Source of the DNA: Flavobacterium sp. WC2421
GTDB taxonomy: Bacteria > Bacteroidota > Bacteroidia > Flavobacteriales > Flavobacteriaceae
Assembly: GCF_040822115.1 (NCBI RefSeq)
Contig: NZ_CP162004.1
Span: forward strand, 1,550,001-1,614,000
Direction: 5' to 3'
DNA length: 64,000 bases
Shown: positions 35,521 to 45,703 of the stretch, piece by piece
Numbering within the stretch: position 1 is the first letter of the stretch
Layout: the number at the start of each line of letters is the position of its first letter
The notes under the pieces: generated by a model
What the model saw: the letters and a program-made list of their open reading frames with translations, nothing else
Databases searched by the model: none
Told to the model about the DNA's origin: nothing
Program-made: the position numbers and the translations under genes

Positions 35521-35811
35521 ATGAGCATCATAATTAAACCTATAGTAACAGAAAAAGTAACCAAAGAAAGTGAAGTTTTAAACCGCTTCGGATTCGTTGT
35601 TAATAAAAAAGCAAATAAAGTTGAGATTAAGAAAGCTGTTGAAGCTGCTTATGGGGTAACTATTTTGAGTGTTAACACGATGAACGTAAGGCCGGATAGA
35701 ACTACAAAATACACTAAAAGTGGTTTAATTACTGGAAAAACAAATGCAATTAAGAAAGCAATTGTTCAAGTAAAAGAAGGAGAAACAATTGATTTTTACA
35801 ACAATATCTAA
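35521..35811 (+). CDS. rplW: 50S ribosomal protein L23
   Basis: The 96-residue protein reads SIIIKPIVTEKVTKESE, FVVNKKANKVEIKKAVE and GVTILSVNTMNV, the L23 pattern. It sits at the tunnel exit and docks SRP and trigger factor. The usual Lys-Tyr hook (TRYTKS-like GRTKR) is here TTKYTKSGLITGKTNAIKKA. It is six bases behind rplD. Confidence 0.97.
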   Translation: MSIIIKPIVTEKVTKESEVLNRFGFVVNKKANKVEIKKAVEAAYGVTILSVNTMNVRPDRTTKYTKSGLITGKTNAIKKAIVQVKEGETIDFYNNI

Positions 35812-35820
35812 GATAGAAAA

Positions 35821-36645
35821 ATGTCAGTAAGAAAATTAAAACCTATTACCCCAGGTCAGCGATTTAGAGTTGTGAATGGTTATGACGCCATTACAACTGA
35901 TAAGCCGGAACGCTCTTTGATAGCGCCGATAAAAAACTCTGGAGGTAGAAATAGTCAAGGAAAGATGACCATGCGTTATACGGGTGGTGGTCACAAGCAG
36001 AGATATCGTATTATTGATTTTAAACGTACTAAAGAAGGAATTCCTGCTACGGTTAAATCAATCGAATATGATCCAAATCGTACTGCGTTTATCGCTTTAT
36101 TAGCTTACGCTGATGGTGAGAAAACATATGTAATTGCTCAAAACGGATTGAAAGTTGGTCAGAAATTAGTTTCTGGTCCGGAATCTCAACCTGAAATTGG
36201 AAATACATTACCTTTAAGTAGAGTTCCACTAGGAACTGTAATTTCTTGTATCGAATTGAGACCAGGACAAGGGGCTGTAATTGCTCGTTCTGCTGGAACA
36301 TTTGCTCAATTGATGGCAAGAGATGGAAAATATGCTACAATTAAAATGCCTTCAGGTGAAACAAGATTAATCTTGTTGACTTGTTCTGCTACAATTGGAG
36401 CTGTTTCTAATTCAGACCACCAATTAGTTGTATCTGGTAAAGCAGGTAGAACAAGATGGTTAGGTAGAAGACCTAGAACAAGACCTGTAGCAATGAACCC
36501 TGTCGATCACCCAATGGGTGGTGGTGAAGGACGTTCTTCTGGTGGACATCCACGTTCAAGAAATGGAATACCAGCAAAAGGTTATAGAACTCGTTCTAAG
36601 AAAAACCCGAGTAACAAGTATATCGTAGAACGTAGAAAGAAATAA
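35821..36645 (+). CDS. rplB: 50S ribosomal protein L2
   Basis: The 274-residue protein has [12 protein letters not shown], the [23 protein letters not shown] block, [22 protein letters not shown] and the conserved C-terminal [24 protein letters not shown] with the histidine important for peptidyl transfer. It joins the subunits at the tRNA sites. Spacers on both sides are ten bases or fewer. Confidence 0.98.
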   Translation: MSVRKLKPITPGQRFRVVNGYDAITTDKPERSLIAPIKNSGGRNSQGKMTMRYTGGGHKQRYRIIDFKRTKEGIPATVKSIEYDPNRTAFIALLAYADGEKTYVIAQNGLKVGQKLVSGPESQPEIGNTLPLSRVPLGTVISCIELRPGQGAVIARSAGTFAQLMARDGKYATIKMPSGETRLILLTCSATIGAVSNSDHQLVVSGKAGRTRWLGRRPRTRPVAMNPVDHPMGGGEGRSSGGHPRSRNGIPAKGYRTRSKKNPSNKYIVERRKK

Positions 36646-36651
36646 TAAGAT

Positions 36652-36930
36652 ATGGCACGTTCATTAAAAAAAGGACCTTTCGTTCATTATAAGTTAGACA
36701 AGAAAGTTCAAGAAAACATCGCTGGTGGGAATAAAGGAGTAGTAAAGACTTGGTCTAGAGCTTCTATGATTACTCCAGACTTCGTTGGGCAAACTATCGC
36801 AGTTCATAACGGTCGTCAATTTGTACCAGTTTACGTAACAGAAAACATGGTAGGTCACAAATTAGGAGAATTTTCACCAACTAGATCTTTTAGAGGTCAT
36901 GCTGGAGCAAAAAATAAAGGTAAAAAATAA
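36652..36930 (+). CDS. rpsS: 30S ribosomal protein S19
   Basis: The 92-residue sequence starts [15 protein letters not shown] and has [45 protein letters not shown] split over its length, the S19 signature. It forms the head of the 30S with S13. The gene lies six bases from each neighbour. Confidence 0.98.
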   Translation: MARSLKKGPFVHYKLDKKVQENIAGGNKGVVKTWSRASMITPDFVGQTIAVHNGRQFVPVYVTENMVGHKLGEFSPTRSFRGHAGAKNKGKK

Positions 36931-36936
36931 GAAGCA

Positions 36937-37347
36937 ATGGGAGTTCGTAAAAGAGAAACAGCAGATGCGAGAAAAGAGGCTAATAAGTCTATTGCTTTCG
37001 CGAAATTGAATAACTGCCCTACTTCACCTAGAAAAATGCGCTTAGTAGCGGACTTGGTAAGAGGTCAGAAGGTAGAAAGAGCACTAAACATCTTAAGATT
37101 TAGTTCTAAAGAAGCTTCAAGAAAATTAGAAAAATTGGTTTTATCTGTAATTGCCAACTGGCAAGCAAAAAACCCTGACGCTAATATGGAAGAAGCAGGT
37201 TTATTTGTTAAAACGATTACAGTAGATGGTGGAATGATGTTGAAAAGACTTCGTCCAGCTCCACAGGGTCGTGCACACAGAATTAGAAAACGTTCTAATC
37301 ACGTAACAATCGTGCTTGGATCTATTAATAACACACAAGCAATTTAA
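36937..37347 (+). CDS. rplV: 50S ribosomal protein L22
   Basis: The 136-residue protein has the L22 parts [31 protein letters not shown] and the tunnel beta-hairpin [33 protein letters not shown]. The N-terminus is about 20 residues longer than in Escherichia coli. It contributes to the narrow part of the exit tunnel. Confidence 0.98.
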   Translation: MGVRKRETADARKEANKSIAFAKLNNCPTSPRKMRLVADLVRGQKVERALNILRFSSKEASRKLEKLVLSVIANWQAKNPDANMEEAGLFVKTITVDGGMMLKRLRPAPQGRAHRIRKRSNHVTIVLGSINNTQAI

Positions 37348-37353
37348 TACAAG

Positions 37354-38103
37354 ATGGGACAAAAGACAAATCCAATTGGAAATAGACTTGGTATCATCAG
37401 AGGATGGGACTCAAACTGGTATGGTGGAAATGATTATGGTGATAAACTTGCCGAAGATCACAAAATCAGAAAGTATATCCATGCTCGTTTATCAAAAGCT
37501 AGTGTATCAAAAGTAATCATCGAGAGAACTTTGAAACTTGTAACCGTTACTATCACTACTGCTAGACCTGGTATCATTATCGGAAAAGGTGGACAAGAGG
37601 TAGACAAGTTAAAAGAAGAACTTAAGAAAATTACTGACAAAGAGGTTCAAATCAACATCTTTGAAATTAAAAGACCTGAACTTGACGCGTATCTAGTTGC
37701 TACAAGCATCTGTCGTCAAATCGAAAGCCGTATTTCTTACAGACGTGCAATCAAAATGGCTATTGCTGCTTCTATGCGTATGAACGCTGAAGGTATCAAA
37801 GTTTTGATTTCTGGTCGTTTGAATGGTGCTGAGATGGCACGTTCAGAAGGTTTCAAAGAAGGAAGAGTTCCTTTATCAACTTTCAGAGCCGATATTGATT
37901 ATGCATTAGCTGAAGCGCATACTACTTATGGTAGAATGGGTATCAAAGTGTGGATCATGAAAGGTGAAGTTTACGGAAAGAGAGATCTTTCTCCGCTTGC
38001 TGGAATGGACAAGAAACAATCTGGCGGAAAAGGTGGAGATTCTCCTCGTGGGAAATCTAACTTTAATAAAGGTGGAAAGCCAGACGCTCGTAAAAGAAAG
38101 TAA
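37354..38103 (+). CDS. rpsC: 30S ribosomal protein S3
   Basis: The 249-residue protein has the KH domain with [14 protein letters not shown] (preceded by PGIIIG), then [23 protein letters not shown] and the C-terminal [18 protein letters not shown]. The tail is lysine- and glycine-rich ([14 protein letters not shown]). It lines the mRNA entry channel. Confidence 0.98.
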   Translation: MGQKTNPIGNRLGIIRGWDSNWYGGNDYGDKLAEDHKIRKYIHARLSKASVSKVIIERTLKLVTVTITTARPGIIIGKGGQEVDKLKEELKKITDKEVQINIFEIKRPELDAYLVATSICRQIESRISYRRAIKMAIAASMRMNAEGIKVLISGRLNGAEMARSEGFKEGRVPLSTFRADIDYALAEAHTTYGRMGIKVWIMKGEVYGKRDLSPLAGMDKKQSGGKGGDSPRGKSNFNKGGKPDARKRK

Positions 38104-38121
38104 TTTTTAAATTAAAGAAAA

Positions 38122-38547
38122 ATGTTACAGCCTAAAAGAACAAAATACCGTAAGGTACAAAAAGGTAAAATGAAAGGGAACTCTGGAAGAGGGCATGAAC
38201 TTTCTAATGGAATGTTTGGTATTAAATCTGTACATGAAGATGGAATGTTTTTAACTTCTCGTCAAATTGAAGCAGCTCGTATTGCTGCTACACGTTTCAT
38301 GAAAAGAGAGGGACAATTATGGATCAAAATATTTCCAGACAAACCAATTACTAAGAAGCCTCTTGAGGTACGTATGGGTAAAGGTAAAGGAGCAGTTGAG
38401 TATTGGGCTGCCGTTGTTAAACCCGGAAGAATTATGTTTGAAATTGGAGGAGTACCTTTGTCAGTTGCAAAAGAGGCGTTACGTCTTGCAGCTCAAAAGC
38501 TTCCAGTAAAAACTAAATTCGTTATTGCTAGAGATTTCGAAGCATAA
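38122..38547 (+). CDS. rplP: 50S ribosomal protein L16
   Basis: The 141-residue protein starts [20 protein letters not shown] and continues with [31 protein letters not shown] and [16 protein letters not shown], the L16 signature. It organises the A-site region of the 50S and the binding of aminoacyl-tRNA. Confidence 0.98.
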   Translation: MLQPKRTKYRKVQKGKMKGNSGRGHELSNGMFGIKSVHEDGMFLTSRQIEAARIAATRFMKREGQLWIKIFPDKPITKKPLEVRMGKGKGAVEYWAAVVKPGRIMFEIGGVPLSVAKEALRLAAQKLPVKTKFVIARDFEA

Positions 38548-38560
38548 TCTATATTATATT

Positions 38561-38752
38561 ATGAAACAATCAGAAATAAAAGATCTTTCTGCAGCGGAGT
38601 TGCAAGAAAAACTTAGTCAAACTAAGAAGGCATATGCCGACCTAAAAATGGCTCACGCTATTTCTCCAATTGAGAATCCACTTCAAATTAGAAGTGTGAG
38701 AAGAACAGTTGCAAGATTAGCTACTGAACTTACAAAAAGAGAGTTACAATAA
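38561..38752 (+). CDS. rpmC: 50S ribosomal protein L29
   Basis: The 63-residue protein is MKQSEIKDLSAAELQEKL, then the two-helix hairpin ending RTVARLATELTKREL. The frame is open upstream to 38525, inside rplP, but the family start and the 13-base spacing after rplP place the start at ATG 38561. It lies next to L23 at the tunnel exit. Confidence 0.97.
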   Translation: MKQSEIKDLSAAELQEKLSQTKKAYADLKMAHAISPIENPLQIRSVRRTVARLATELTKRELQ

Positions 38753-38769
38753 TTGTAATCTGCTGAAAG

Positions 38770-39030
38770 ATGGAAGAAAAAAGAAATTTAAGAAAAGAAA
38801 GAGTTGGTGTTGTAACTTCGGACAAAATGGATAAATCTATTGTTGTTGCAGAAGTGCGTAAAGTAAAACACCCATTATACGGTAAGTTCGTGTTGAAAAC
38901 AAAGAAATACGTTGCACACGACGAAACAAACGACTGTAACATTGGAGATACTGTAAGAATTAGCGAAACGCGTCCTTTAAGTAAATCAAAATGTTGGAGA
39001 TTAGTTGAAATCCTAGAAAGAGCTAAATAA
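38770..39030 (+). CDS. rpsQ: 30S ribosomal protein S17
   Basis: The 86-residue OB-fold protein has [34 protein letters not shown] and the S17 motif [27 protein letters not shown]. It binds 16S helix 11 early in assembly. The gene is 17 bases after rpmC and two bases before rplN. Confidence 0.98.
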   Translation: MEEKRNLRKERVGVVTSDKMDKSIVVAEVRKVKHPLYGKFVLKTKKYVAHDETNDCNIGDTVRISETRPLSKSKCWRLVEILERAK

Positions 39031-39032
39031 TT

Positions 39033-39401
39033 ATGGTACAACAAGAATCAAGACTAAAAGTAGCAGATAACACTGGAGCAAAGGAAGTTTTAACTATCCG
39101 TGTTTTAGGAGGTACCAAAAGAAGGTATGCCTCTGTTGGTGACAAGATTGTAGTTTCTATCAAAGATACAACTCCAAACGGAAGCGTTAAAAAAGGAGCT
39201 GTTTCAACTGCAGTTGTTGTACGTACCAGAAAAGAAGTGAGAAGAGCCGATGGTTCTTATATCCGTTTCGATGACAATGCATGTGTTCTTTTGAACGCTG
39301 CAGGGGAAATGAGAGGAACTCGTGTTTTTGGACCGGTAGCAAGAGAACTTCGTGAAAAACAATTCATGAAAATTGTATCATTAGCACCAGAAGTGCTTTA
39401 A
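39033..39401 (+). CDS. rplN: 50S ribosomal protein L14
   Basis: The 122-residue protein begins [27 protein letters not shown] and contains [27 protein letters not shown] and [15 protein letters not shown], all L14 hallmarks. It forms an intersubunit bridge and is the site where RsfS binds. Confidence 0.98.
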   Translation: MVQQESRLKVADNTGAKEVLTIRVLGGTKRRYASVGDKIVVSIKDTTPNGSVKKGAVSTAVVVRTRKEVRRADGSYIRFDDNACVLLNAAGEMRGTRVFGPVARELREKQFMKIVSLAPEVL

Positions 39402-39412
39402 TTCGTTTTAAG

Positions 39413-39727
39413 ATGATAAAGCTAAAAATAAAAACAGGTGACATCGTAAGAGTAATTGCTGGAGATCACAAAGGATCAGAAGGTAAAGTATTACGTGTTG
39501 ACCGTGAGAAAAACAAAGCAATCGTTGAAGGTGTAAACATGGTTTCAAAACACACGAAACCAAGTGCAAAAAGCCCTCAAGGTGGTATTGTGAAAAAAGA
39601 AGCTTCTATTCAAATTTCTAACATCTCTCTAATTGATCCTAAAACTAAGGAAGCAACTAGAACTGGAGTTAGAGTTGAAGGAGATAAGAAAGTAAGATTT
39701 TCAAAAAAATCTAATCAAGTACTATAG
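39413..39727 (+). CDS. rplX: 50S ribosomal protein L24
   Basis: The 104-residue protein has the KOW motif ([26 protein letters not shown]) and [14 protein letters not shown]. It is one of the first 50S assembly proteins. It sits 11 bases after rplN and two before rplE. Confidence 0.98.
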   Translation: MIKLKIKTGDIVRVIAGDHKGSEGKVLRVDREKNKAIVEGVNMVSKHTKPSAKSPQGGIVKKEASIQISNISLIDPKTKEATRTGVRVEGDKKVRFSKKSNQVL

Positions 39728-39729
39728 TA

Positions 39730-40281
39730 ATGGCATATACACCTAGACTAAAAGAAGAATATAAGAGTAGAGTTATCTCTGCTCTTACAGAAGAGTACGG
39801 ATATGTAAACGTAATGCAAGTTCCTAAATTGGAGAAAATCGTTTTAAGCCGTGGAGTTGGAGCAGCAGTTTCTGATAAAAAATTAATCGACTATGCGGTT
39901 GATGAATTGACAAAGATAACTGGACAAAAAGCAATATCTACTATTTCAAAGAAAGACGTTGCGTCTTTTAAATTGAGAAAGGGAATGCCAATTGGAGCAA
40001 AAGTTACTTTGCGTGGAGAAAGAATGTATGAGTTTTTAGATAGACTTATTACTTCAGCTTTACCACGTGTTAGAGATTTCAGTGGTATTAAAGCTACTGG
40101 TTTCGACGGAAGAGGAAACTATAACCTTGGTGTTTTAGAGCAAATCATTTTCCCAGAAATTGATATTGATAAAGTAAACAAAATATCTGGAATGGATATC
40201 ACTTTTGTTACTTCTGCTCAAACTGATAAGGAAGCAAAGTCATTATTGGCTGAATTAGGATTACCTTTTAAAAAGAATTAA
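39730..40281 (+). CDS. rplE: 50S ribosomal protein L5
   Basis: The 183-residue protein has [40 protein letters not shown] start and the conserved [27 protein letters not shown] and [29 protein letters not shown]. It binds 5S rRNA and contacts the P-site tRNA. Confidence 0.98.
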   Translation: MAYTPRLKEEYKSRVISALTEEYGYVNVMQVPKLEKIVLSRGVGAAVSDKKLIDYAVDELTKITGQKAISTISKKDVASFKLRKGMPIGAKVTLRGERMYEFLDRLITSALPRVRDFSGIKATGFDGRGNYNLGVLEQIIFPEIDIDKVNKISGMDITFVTSAQTDKEAKSLLAELGLPFKKN

Positions 40282-40284
40282 GAT

Positions 40285-40554
40285 ATGGCTAAAGAATCAA
40301 TGAAAGCCCGTGAGGTTAAGAGAGAAAAAACGGTAGCTAAATATGCTGAGAAAAGAAAAGCTTTGTTAGAAGCTGGAGATTTCGTAGGTTTGCAGAAATT
40401 ACCGAAAAATGCTTCGCCAGTTCGTTTGCATAATAGATGTAAATTAACAGGTAGACCAAGAGGGTATATGCGTCAGTTCGGTGTTTCACGTGTTACATTT
40501 CGTGAAATGGCTAATAATGGATTGATACCAGGTGTTAAAAAAGCTAGTTGGTAA
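40285..40554 (+). CDS. rpsN: 30S ribosomal protein S14 (zinc-free form)
   Basis: The 89-residue protein has the C-terminal S14 block [29 protein letters not shown] and ends GVKKASW. It lacks the CxxC...CxxC pattern of the short zinc-binding form; only one cysteine is present, in NRCKLTG. It is therefore the longer C-minus type. Three bases separate it from rplE; a 71-base spacer follows. Confidence 0.97.
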   Translation: MAKESMKAREVKREKTVAKYAEKRKALLEAGDFVGLQKLPKNASPVRLHNRCKLTGRPRGYMRQFGVSRVTFREMANNGLIPGVKKASW

Positions 40555-40625
40555 AAAATTGAATTTTAATTGGTTAAAGGTTCGAAAGAAAGTCTGGAGA
40601 AAACCATAATCGCAAATTAATACAT

Positions 40626-41024
40626 ATGTATACAGATCCTATTGCAGATTATTTAACAAGGGTTAGAAACGCTGTGGCTGCAAACCACAAAGTTGTCGAA
40701 ATCCCTGCATCTAATCTAAAAAAAGAAATAACTAAGATCTTATTTGATCAAGGTTATATCTTAAGTTACAAATTTGAAGACAACGCTGTTCAGGGTTCGA
40801 TCAAAATTGCTTTGAAGTATGATAAAGATACTAAAGAGTCAGTAATTAAAGATATCCAAAGAATTAGTAAACCAGGTTTACGTAAATATTCAAGTTCAGC
40901 TTCTATTCCTAGAATCCTTAATGGATTAGGAATTGCTATTGTTTCTACATCAAAAGGTTTGATGACTGGAAAGAAAGCCAAACAACTTAATGTTGGTGGA
41001 GAAGTAATTTGTTACGTATACTAA
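40626..41024 (+). CDS. rpsH: 30S ribosomal protein S8
   Basis: The 132-residue protein has [27 protein letters not shown] at the start and [36 protein letters not shown] in the RNA-binding half. The 71-base spacer before it is unusual in this tight operon and can form a weak stem, TGGTT (40571-40575) with AACCA (40602-40606). In Escherichia coli S8 represses the spc operon through a site on its own mRNA, so a control element here is possible but poorly supported. Confidence 0.97.
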   Translation: MYTDPIADYLTRVRNAVAANHKVVEIPASNLKKEITKILFDQGYILSYKFEDNAVQGSIKIALKYDKDTKESVIKDIQRISKPGLRKYSSSASIPRILNGLGIAIVSTSKGLMTGKKAKQLNVGGEVICYVY

Positions 41025-41039
41025 TAAAAAGACTATAAG

Positions 41040-41582
41040 ATGTCAAGAATAGGTAAAAATCCAATTGTAATCCCTGCTGGTGTAACTGTAGAAGTTAAAG
41101 ACGGTATTATTACAGTTAAAGGAAAAAATGGTCAACTTACACAGGAGTTTTCGGACGTTACTGTAACGGTTGAAGACGGTCAAGTTCAAGTGGATAGATC
41201 GTCTGATCACAAAGACCAAAGAGCAAAACACGGATTGTACAGATCTTTAATCAATAACATGATTATCGGTGTAACTGACGGTTTTACAAAATCATTAGAA
41301 TTGGTAGGAGTTGGTTATAGAGCTTCTAATCAAGGACAAAAATTAGATTTAGCTCTTGGATATTCTCACAATATTGTTTTAGAAATTGCTCCAGAAGTAA
41401 GTTTAGAAACTATATCTGAAAAAGGTAAAAACCCAATTGTTAAACTAACATCGTTTGACAAACAACTTTTAGGTCAAGTTGCGGCAAAAATTAGAGCTTT
41501 CCGTAAGCCTGAGCCGTACAAAGGAAAAGGTGTTAAATTTGTAGGTGAAGTATTAAGAAGAAAAGCAGGTAAATCAGCTTAA
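41040..41582 (+). CDS. rplF: 50S ribosomal protein L6
   Basis: The 180-residue protein starts [22 protein letters not shown] and carries the conserved C-terminal [30 protein letters not shown]. The double-domain fold sits near the GTPase centre. The gene follows rpsH by 15 bases. Confidence 0.98.
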   Translation: MSRIGKNPIVIPAGVTVEVKDGIITVKGKNGQLTQEFSDVTVTVEDGQVQVDRSSDHKDQRAKHGLYRSLINNMIIGVTDGFTKSLELVGVGYRASNQGQKLDLALGYSHNIVLEIAPEVSLETISEKGKNPIVKLTSFDKQLLGQVAAKIRAFRKPEPYKGKGVKFVGEVLRRKAGKSA

Positions 41583-41593
41583 AAAATAAGATT

Positions 41594-41944
41594 ATGTCAT
41601 TAACGAAACCTGAAAGAAGACAAAGAATTAGATTCAGAATTAGAAAAACGATTAGTGGTACTGCTACTAATCCAAGACTTTCTGTATTTAGAAGTAACAA
41701 AGAAATTTATGCTCAACTTATTGATGACGTAAACGGAGTTACTTTATTGGCTGCTTCTTCAAGAGAAAAAGAAATAGGTAAAGGTACGAACATTGAAGTG
41801 GCAACTGCAGTTGGAAAACTAGTTGCTGAGAAAGCTATTAAAGCTGGAATAGATGTAGTAACGTTCGATAGAGGAGGTTATTTATATCATGGTCGTATTA
41901 AATCATTAGCGGAAGGCGCGAGAGCGGCTGGACTTAAATTCTAA
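41594..41944 (+). CDS. rplR: 50S ribosomal protein L18
   Basis: The 116-residue protein has [38 protein letters not shown] and ends [28 protein letters not shown], the standard L18 pattern. It binds 5S rRNA together with L5. Confidence 0.98.
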   Translation: MSLTKPERRQRIRFRIRKTISGTATNPRLSVFRSNKEIYAQLIDDVNGVTLLAASSREKEIGKGTNIEVATAVGKLVAEKAIKAGIDVVTFDRGGYLYHGRIKSLAEGARAAGLKF

Positions 41945-41950
41945 TATAGT

Positions 41951-42478
41951 ATGTCTAATAGTAAATACAAGAATGTAGAGTTAGTAAAGCCTAGTGGTCT
42001 TGAATTAAAAGATCGTTTGGTAAGTGTAAATCGTGTTACTAAGGTTACAAAGGGTGGTAGAGCTTTTGGTTTTTCTGCTATTGTAGTTGTAGGTGATGAA
42101 AATGGTGTTGTAGGACATGGATTAGGAAAATCTAAAGATGTTTCTGAAGCAATTGCGAAAGCAGTAGAAGATGCTAAGAAAAATTTAGTAAAAATTCCTT
42201 TGAATGGTCAATCAGTACCACACGAACAAAAAGGTAAATTTGGTGGTGCACGTGTATTTTTAATTCCTGCCTCTCATGGTACAGGAGTTATTGCTGGTGG
42301 AGCTGTTCGTTCAGTTCTTGAGTCAGTAGGTATTCACGATGTATTATCTAAATCTCAAGGATCATCAAATCCTCACAACGTAGTAAAAGCAACTTTTGAT
42401 GCTTTATTACAAATGAGAAGTGCTTATACTGTTGCAAAACAGAGAGGGCTTTCTTTAGAAAAAGTTTTTAAAGGTTAA
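41951..42478 (+). CDS. rpsE: 30S ribosomal protein S5
   Basis: The 175-residue protein has [57 protein letters not shown] and the C-terminal [25 protein letters not shown]. It lies at the mRNA entry tunnel and affects accuracy. The gene is six bases behind rplR. Confidence 0.98.
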   Translation: MSNSKYKNVELVKPSGLELKDRLVSVNRVTKVTKGGRAFGFSAIVVVGDENGVVGHGLGKSKDVSEAIAKAVEDAKKNLVKIPLNGQSVPHEQKGKFGGARVFLIPASHGTGVIAGGAVRSVLESVGIHDVLSKSQGSSNPHNVVKATFDALLQMRSAYTVAKQRGLSLEKVFKG

Positions 42479-42490
42479 TTCAAGGAAATT

Positions 42491-42673
42491 ATGGCTAAAT
42501 TATTAGTAAAACAAGTTAGAAGTAAAATCAACTGTCCACTTGATCAAAAAAGAGGATTAGAAGCTTTAGGTCTACGTAAAATGGGTCAAGTTGTAGAACA
42601 TGACTCAAACCCTGCAATCCTTGGGATGATAAACAAAGTTAAACACTTAGTTTCTGTAGAGGAAACTAAATAA
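42491..42673 (+). CDS. rpmD: 50S ribosomal protein L30
   Basis: The 60-residue protein reads KLLVKQVRSKINCPLDQKRGLEALGLRKMGQ with the closing NPAILGMINKVKHLVSVEE, a normal-length L30. It sits between rpsE and rplO with spacers of 12 and 11 bases. Confidence 0.97.
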   Translation: MAKLLVKQVRSKINCPLDQKRGLEALGLRKMGQVVEHDSNPAILGMINKVKHLVSVEETK

Positions 42674-42684
42674 CAAATACTGTT

Positions 42685-43137
42685 ATGAATTTAAGTAACT
42701 TACAACCAGCTGAAGGGGCAACGCACAATCAAAATAAGAGATTAGGTAGAGGAGAAGGTTCTGGAAAAGGTGGTACTTCTGCAAGAGGTCACAAAGGAGC
42801 AAAATCTCGTTCTGGATATTCTAAAAAGATTGGTTTTGAAGGAGGGCAAATGCCACTTCAAAGACGTGTGCCTAAGTTTGGTTTTACAAACATCAATCGT
42901 AAAGATTACGAAGGTGTGAATCTAGATACGCTTCAATTATTAGTTGATAATGGTATAATTACAGATGCTGTCGATATGACAACTTATGTAGCTAACCGTT
43001 TGGCAACTAAAAATGAAATCGTTAAGATTTTAGGAAGAGGAGAATTGAAAGCAAAATTAAAAGTAACTGCTCACAAATTTACTGCTACTGCAAAAGCTGC
43101 TATTGAAGCTGCTGGAGGAGAAGCTGTAACAATATAA
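42685..43137 (+). CDS. rplO: 50S ribosomal protein L15
   Basis: The 150-residue protein opens MNLSNLQPAEGATHNQNKRLGRGEGSGKGGTSARGHKGAKSRSGYS, the glycine-arginine extension of L15, followed by GFEGGQMPLQRRVPKFGF. It binds early on 23S rRNA. secY starts 11 bases later. Confidence 0.98.
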   Translation: MNLSNLQPAEGATHNQNKRLGRGEGSGKGGTSARGHKGAKSRSGYSKKIGFEGGQMPLQRRVPKFGFTNINRKDYEGVNLDTLQLLVDNGIITDAVDMTTYVANRLATKNEIVKILGRGELKAKLKVTAHKFTATAKAAIEAAGGEAVTI

Positions 43138-43148
43138 TTTTTCAATTT

Positions 43149-44495
43149 ATGAAGAAATTTATTGAGTCAATAAGTAATGTTTGGAAAATCGAAGAACTAA
43201 AAAACAGAATCCTAATCACATTAGGTCTGCTTTTAGTTTATCGTTTTGGAGCACACGTTACGCTTCCGGGAATCGATGCAACACAATTAAATAGTTTAGC
43301 TGGCCAAACCAAAAGTGGTATTGGATCTATCTTAGACATGTTTACGGGTGGAGCTTTCTCTAAAGCGTCAGTTTTTGCTTTAGGAATTATGCCTTACATT
43401 TCTGCATCTATTGTTGTTCAACTTATGGGAATTGCTATTCCTTATTTGCAAAAACTTCAAAATGATGGAGAGAGTGGTAGAAAAAAGATTAATCAGATTA
43501 CACGTTGGTTGACTATAGTTATTACTTTAGTACAAGGACCAACATATATCTATAATCTATATAGAACTTTACCTAGTAGTGCATTTTTATTAGGGTTTAA
43601 TTCTTTTGAATTCTTATTTTCTTCAGTAATTATCTTAGTTACAGGTACAATTTTTGCCATGTGGTTAGGAGAAAAAATAACTGATAAAGGAATTGGAAAT
43701 GGTATTTCGCTTTTAATTATGGTTGGTATACTTGCTAGATTTCCTCAGGCATTTATACAAGAATTTACAACTAGGGTTACTAATAACAACGGAGGACCAA
43801 TGTTATTGGTTATCGAAATTATTATTTGGTTATTGGTTATTGTTGCTTGTGTTTTATTGACTATGGCAATTAGAAAAATACCAGTTCAGTACGCTCGTCG
43901 TACTACTTCAGGAGATTATGAACAAGATTTAATGGGTGGTAATAGACAATGGATTCCTTTGAAGCTTAATGCTTCAGGAGTGATGCCTATTATCTTTGCT
44001 CAAGCAATTATGTTTATTCCTGCTGCTGTTGCTGGGTTATCAAAATCTGATGCATCACAGTCTATTGTTGGTGCTTTTAGTAACATGTTCGGTTTTTGGT
44101 ATAATTTTGTATTCGCAACATTAATTGTTGTATTTACTTACTTTTATACTGCGATTACTGTTCCTACTAATAAGATGTCTGATGATTTGAAAAGAAGTGG
44201 TGGTTTTATTCCAGGTGTTAGACCAGGAGTTGAAACTTCTGATTTTCTTGACAAGGTGATGTCTTTGATAACTTTCCCAGGATCTTTATTTCTTGCTCTA
44301 ATAGCTGTGTTCCCAGCGATTGTTGTAAGTCTTATGGATGTTCAACAATCTTGGGCAATGTTTTTTGGGGGTACCTCATTAATCATTATGGTTGGTGTTG
44401 CAATAGATACAATTCAACAAATCAATTCATACTTGTTAAACAAACATTATGATGGTTTAATGAAAAGTGGAAAAAATAGAAAAGCAGTAGCTTAA
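43149..44495 (+). CDS. secY: Protein translocase subunit SecY
   Basis: The 448-residue protein has about ten membrane helices and the SecY signatures GALFSK-like [28 protein letters not shown]-like [10 protein letters not shown], and the ribosome-docking loop [27 protein letters not shown]. It forms the translocation pore with SecE and SecG. Unlike in many bacteria, no adk or map gene follows before infA. Confidence 0.98.
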   Translation: MKKFIESISNVWKIEELKNRILITLGLLLVYRFGAHVTLPGIDATQLNSLAGQTKSGIGSILDMFTGGAFSKASVFALGIMPYISASIVVQLMGIAIPYLQKLQNDGESGRKKINQITRWLTIVITLVQGPTYIYNLYRTLPSSAFLLGFNSFEFLFSSVIILVTGTIFAMWLGEKITDKGIGNGISLLIMVGILARFPQAFIQEFTTRVTNNNGGPMLLVIEIIIWLLVIVACVLLTMAIRKIPVQYARRTTSGDYEQDLMGGNRQWIPLKLNASGVMPIIFAQAIMFIPAAVAGLSKSDASQSIVGAFSNMFGFWYNFVFATLIVVFTYFYTAITVPTNKMSDDLKRSGGFIPGVRPGVETSDFLDKVMSLITFPGSLFLALIAVFPAIVVSLMDVQQSWAMFFGGTSLIIMVGVAIDTIQQINSYLLNKHYDGLMKSGKNRKAVA

Positions 44496-44499
44496 TTTT

Positions 44500-44715
44500 A
44501 TGGCAAAACAATCAGCAATAGAACAAGACGGATCAATCATTGAAGCATTATCAAATGCGATGTTCCGTGTAGAATTAGAGAATGGACATATCGTTATTGC
44601 TCACATTTCTGGAAAAATGCGTATGCATTACATCAAATTATTACCTGGTGATAAAGTGAAACTAGAAATGAGTCCTTACGATTTGTCAAAGGCAAGAATT
44701 ACTTATAGATATTAA
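44500..44715 (+). CDS. infA: Translation initiation factor IF-1
   Basis: The 71-residue OB-fold protein reads [29 protein letters not shown] and ends [14 protein letters not shown], the standard IF-1. It occupies the A site during initiation. It follows secY by four bases. Confidence 0.98.
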   Translation: MAKQSAIEQDGSIIEALSNAMFRVELENGHIVIAHISGKMRMHYIKLLPGDKVKLEMSPYDLSKARITYRY

Positions 44716-44727
44716 AGGATATTCACA

Positions 44728-44844
44728 ATGAAAGTTAGAGCATCAGTAAAAAAGAGAAGTCCCGAGTGCAAAATTGTGCGTAGAAAAGGGAGATTGTACG
44801 TTATAAACAAAAAGAATCCTAGATTTAAACAAAGACAAGGATAG
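44728..44844 (+). CDS. rpmJ: 50S ribosomal protein L36 (zinc-free form)
   Basis: A 38-codon gene starts at ATG 44728 and ends with TAG 44842-44844. The product begins [20 protein letters not shown] and ends NPRFKQRQG. The usual zinc ribbon CxxC...CxxxxH is reduced to one cysteine (PEC), so this is the C-minus form. It lies 12 bases after infA and two bases before rpsM, the normal position. Confidence 0.96.
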   Translation: MKVRASVKKRSPECKIVRRKGRLYVINKKNPRFKQRQG

Positions 44845-44846
44845 TT

Positions 44847-45221
44847 ATGGCAAGAATAGCAGGGGTAGATATCCCGAAAAACAAGAGAGGTGTTATAGCA
44901 CTTACCTACATCTTCGGATTAGGAAATAGTAGAGCTATTGAGATTTTAGAAAAAGCTCAAGTAAGCCAAGATAAAAAAGTTCAAGACTGGAATGATGACG
45001 AGATCGGAGCAATTCGTGAAGCTGTATCAGCATTCAAAATTGAAGGAGAATTACGTTCTGAAGTTTCTTTAAACATCAAACGTTTAATGGATATTGGTTG
45101 TTACAGAGGTATCCGTCATAGAACTGGTCTTCCTTTAAGAGGACAAAGAACTAAGAATAACTCTAGAACAAGAAAAGGTAAAAGAAAAACTGTTGCTAAC
45201 AAGAAAAAAGCAACTAAATAA
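44847..45221 (+). CDS. rpsM: 30S ribosomal protein S13
   Basis: The 124-residue protein starts [26 protein letters not shown] and contains [29 protein letters not shown]. It contacts the P-site tRNA and the 50S through bridges. The lysine-rich tail is normal. Confidence 0.98.
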   Translation: MARIAGVDIPKNKRGVIALTYIFGLGNSRAIEILEKAQVSQDKKVQDWNDDEIGAIREAVSAFKIEGELRSEVSLNIKRLMDIGCYRGIRHRTGLPLRGQRTKNNSRTRKGKRKTVANKKKATK

Positions 45222-45229
45222 TAAGTAAT

Positions 45230-45613
45230 ATGGCTAAAGCAACTGCAAAAAAACGTAAAGTTATCGTTGAATCAACGGGAGAAGCTCATATTTCTGCTAC
45301 CTTCAATAACATCATCATTTCTTTGACAAACAAAAAAGGTGAAGTTATTTCTTGGTCTTCAGCTGGTAAAATGGGTTTTAGAGGTTCTAAAAAGAATACT
45401 CCATACGCAGCCCAAATGGCAGCAGAAGATTGTAGTAAAGTAGCTCTTGAAGCAGGACTTAAAAAAGTGAAAGTGTATGTTAAAGGACCAGGAAACGGAC
45501 GTGAGTCTGCTATCCGTTCTTTGCATAACGGTGGAATTGAAGTTACAGAGATTATCGATGTTACTCCAATGCCTCACAACGGATGTCGTCCTCCAAAAAG
45601 ACGTAGAGTTTAA
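45230..45613 (+). CDS. rpsK: 30S ribosomal protein S11
   Basis: The 127-residue protein has [42 protein letters not shown] and the C-terminal [25 protein letters not shown], which is diagnostic. The 90-base spacer that follows contains a nested stem structure. Confidence 0.98.
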   Translation: MAKATAKKRKVIVESTGEAHISATFNNIIISLTNKKGEVISWSSAGKMGFRGSKKNTPYAAQMAAEDCSKVALEAGLKKVKVYVKGPGNGRESAIRSLHNGGIEVTEIIDVTPMPHNGCRPPKRRRV

Positions 45614-45633
45614 TAATATATTTAAGTATAACT

Positions 45634-45686
45634 AGGTAGAATATACGATTATCGAAGGATATGACCTGAATTCATAATCTCTACCT
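45634..45686 (+). promoter_or_regulatory. Nested stem structure before rpsD, possible S4 control element
   Basis: AGGTAGA (45634-45640) pairs exactly with TCTACCT (45680-45686), and inside it GATTAT (45647-45652) pairs exactly with ATAATC (45674-45679). The two 3' arms are contiguous while the 5' arms are split by a six-base bulge, ATATAC. An apical AGG...CCT may pair too. S4 autoregulates through its own mRNA in other bacteria, so an S4 site is a plausible reading, not a demonstrated one. Confidence 0.5.
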
Positions 45687-45703
45687 TAATTTAATTTTTA
45701 GAA

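Noticed and set aside
38730..39044. A 104-codon minus-strand frame over rpmC-rpsQ-rplN
   Set aside because: It overlaps three certain ribosomal-protein genes and its product has no recognisable feature.
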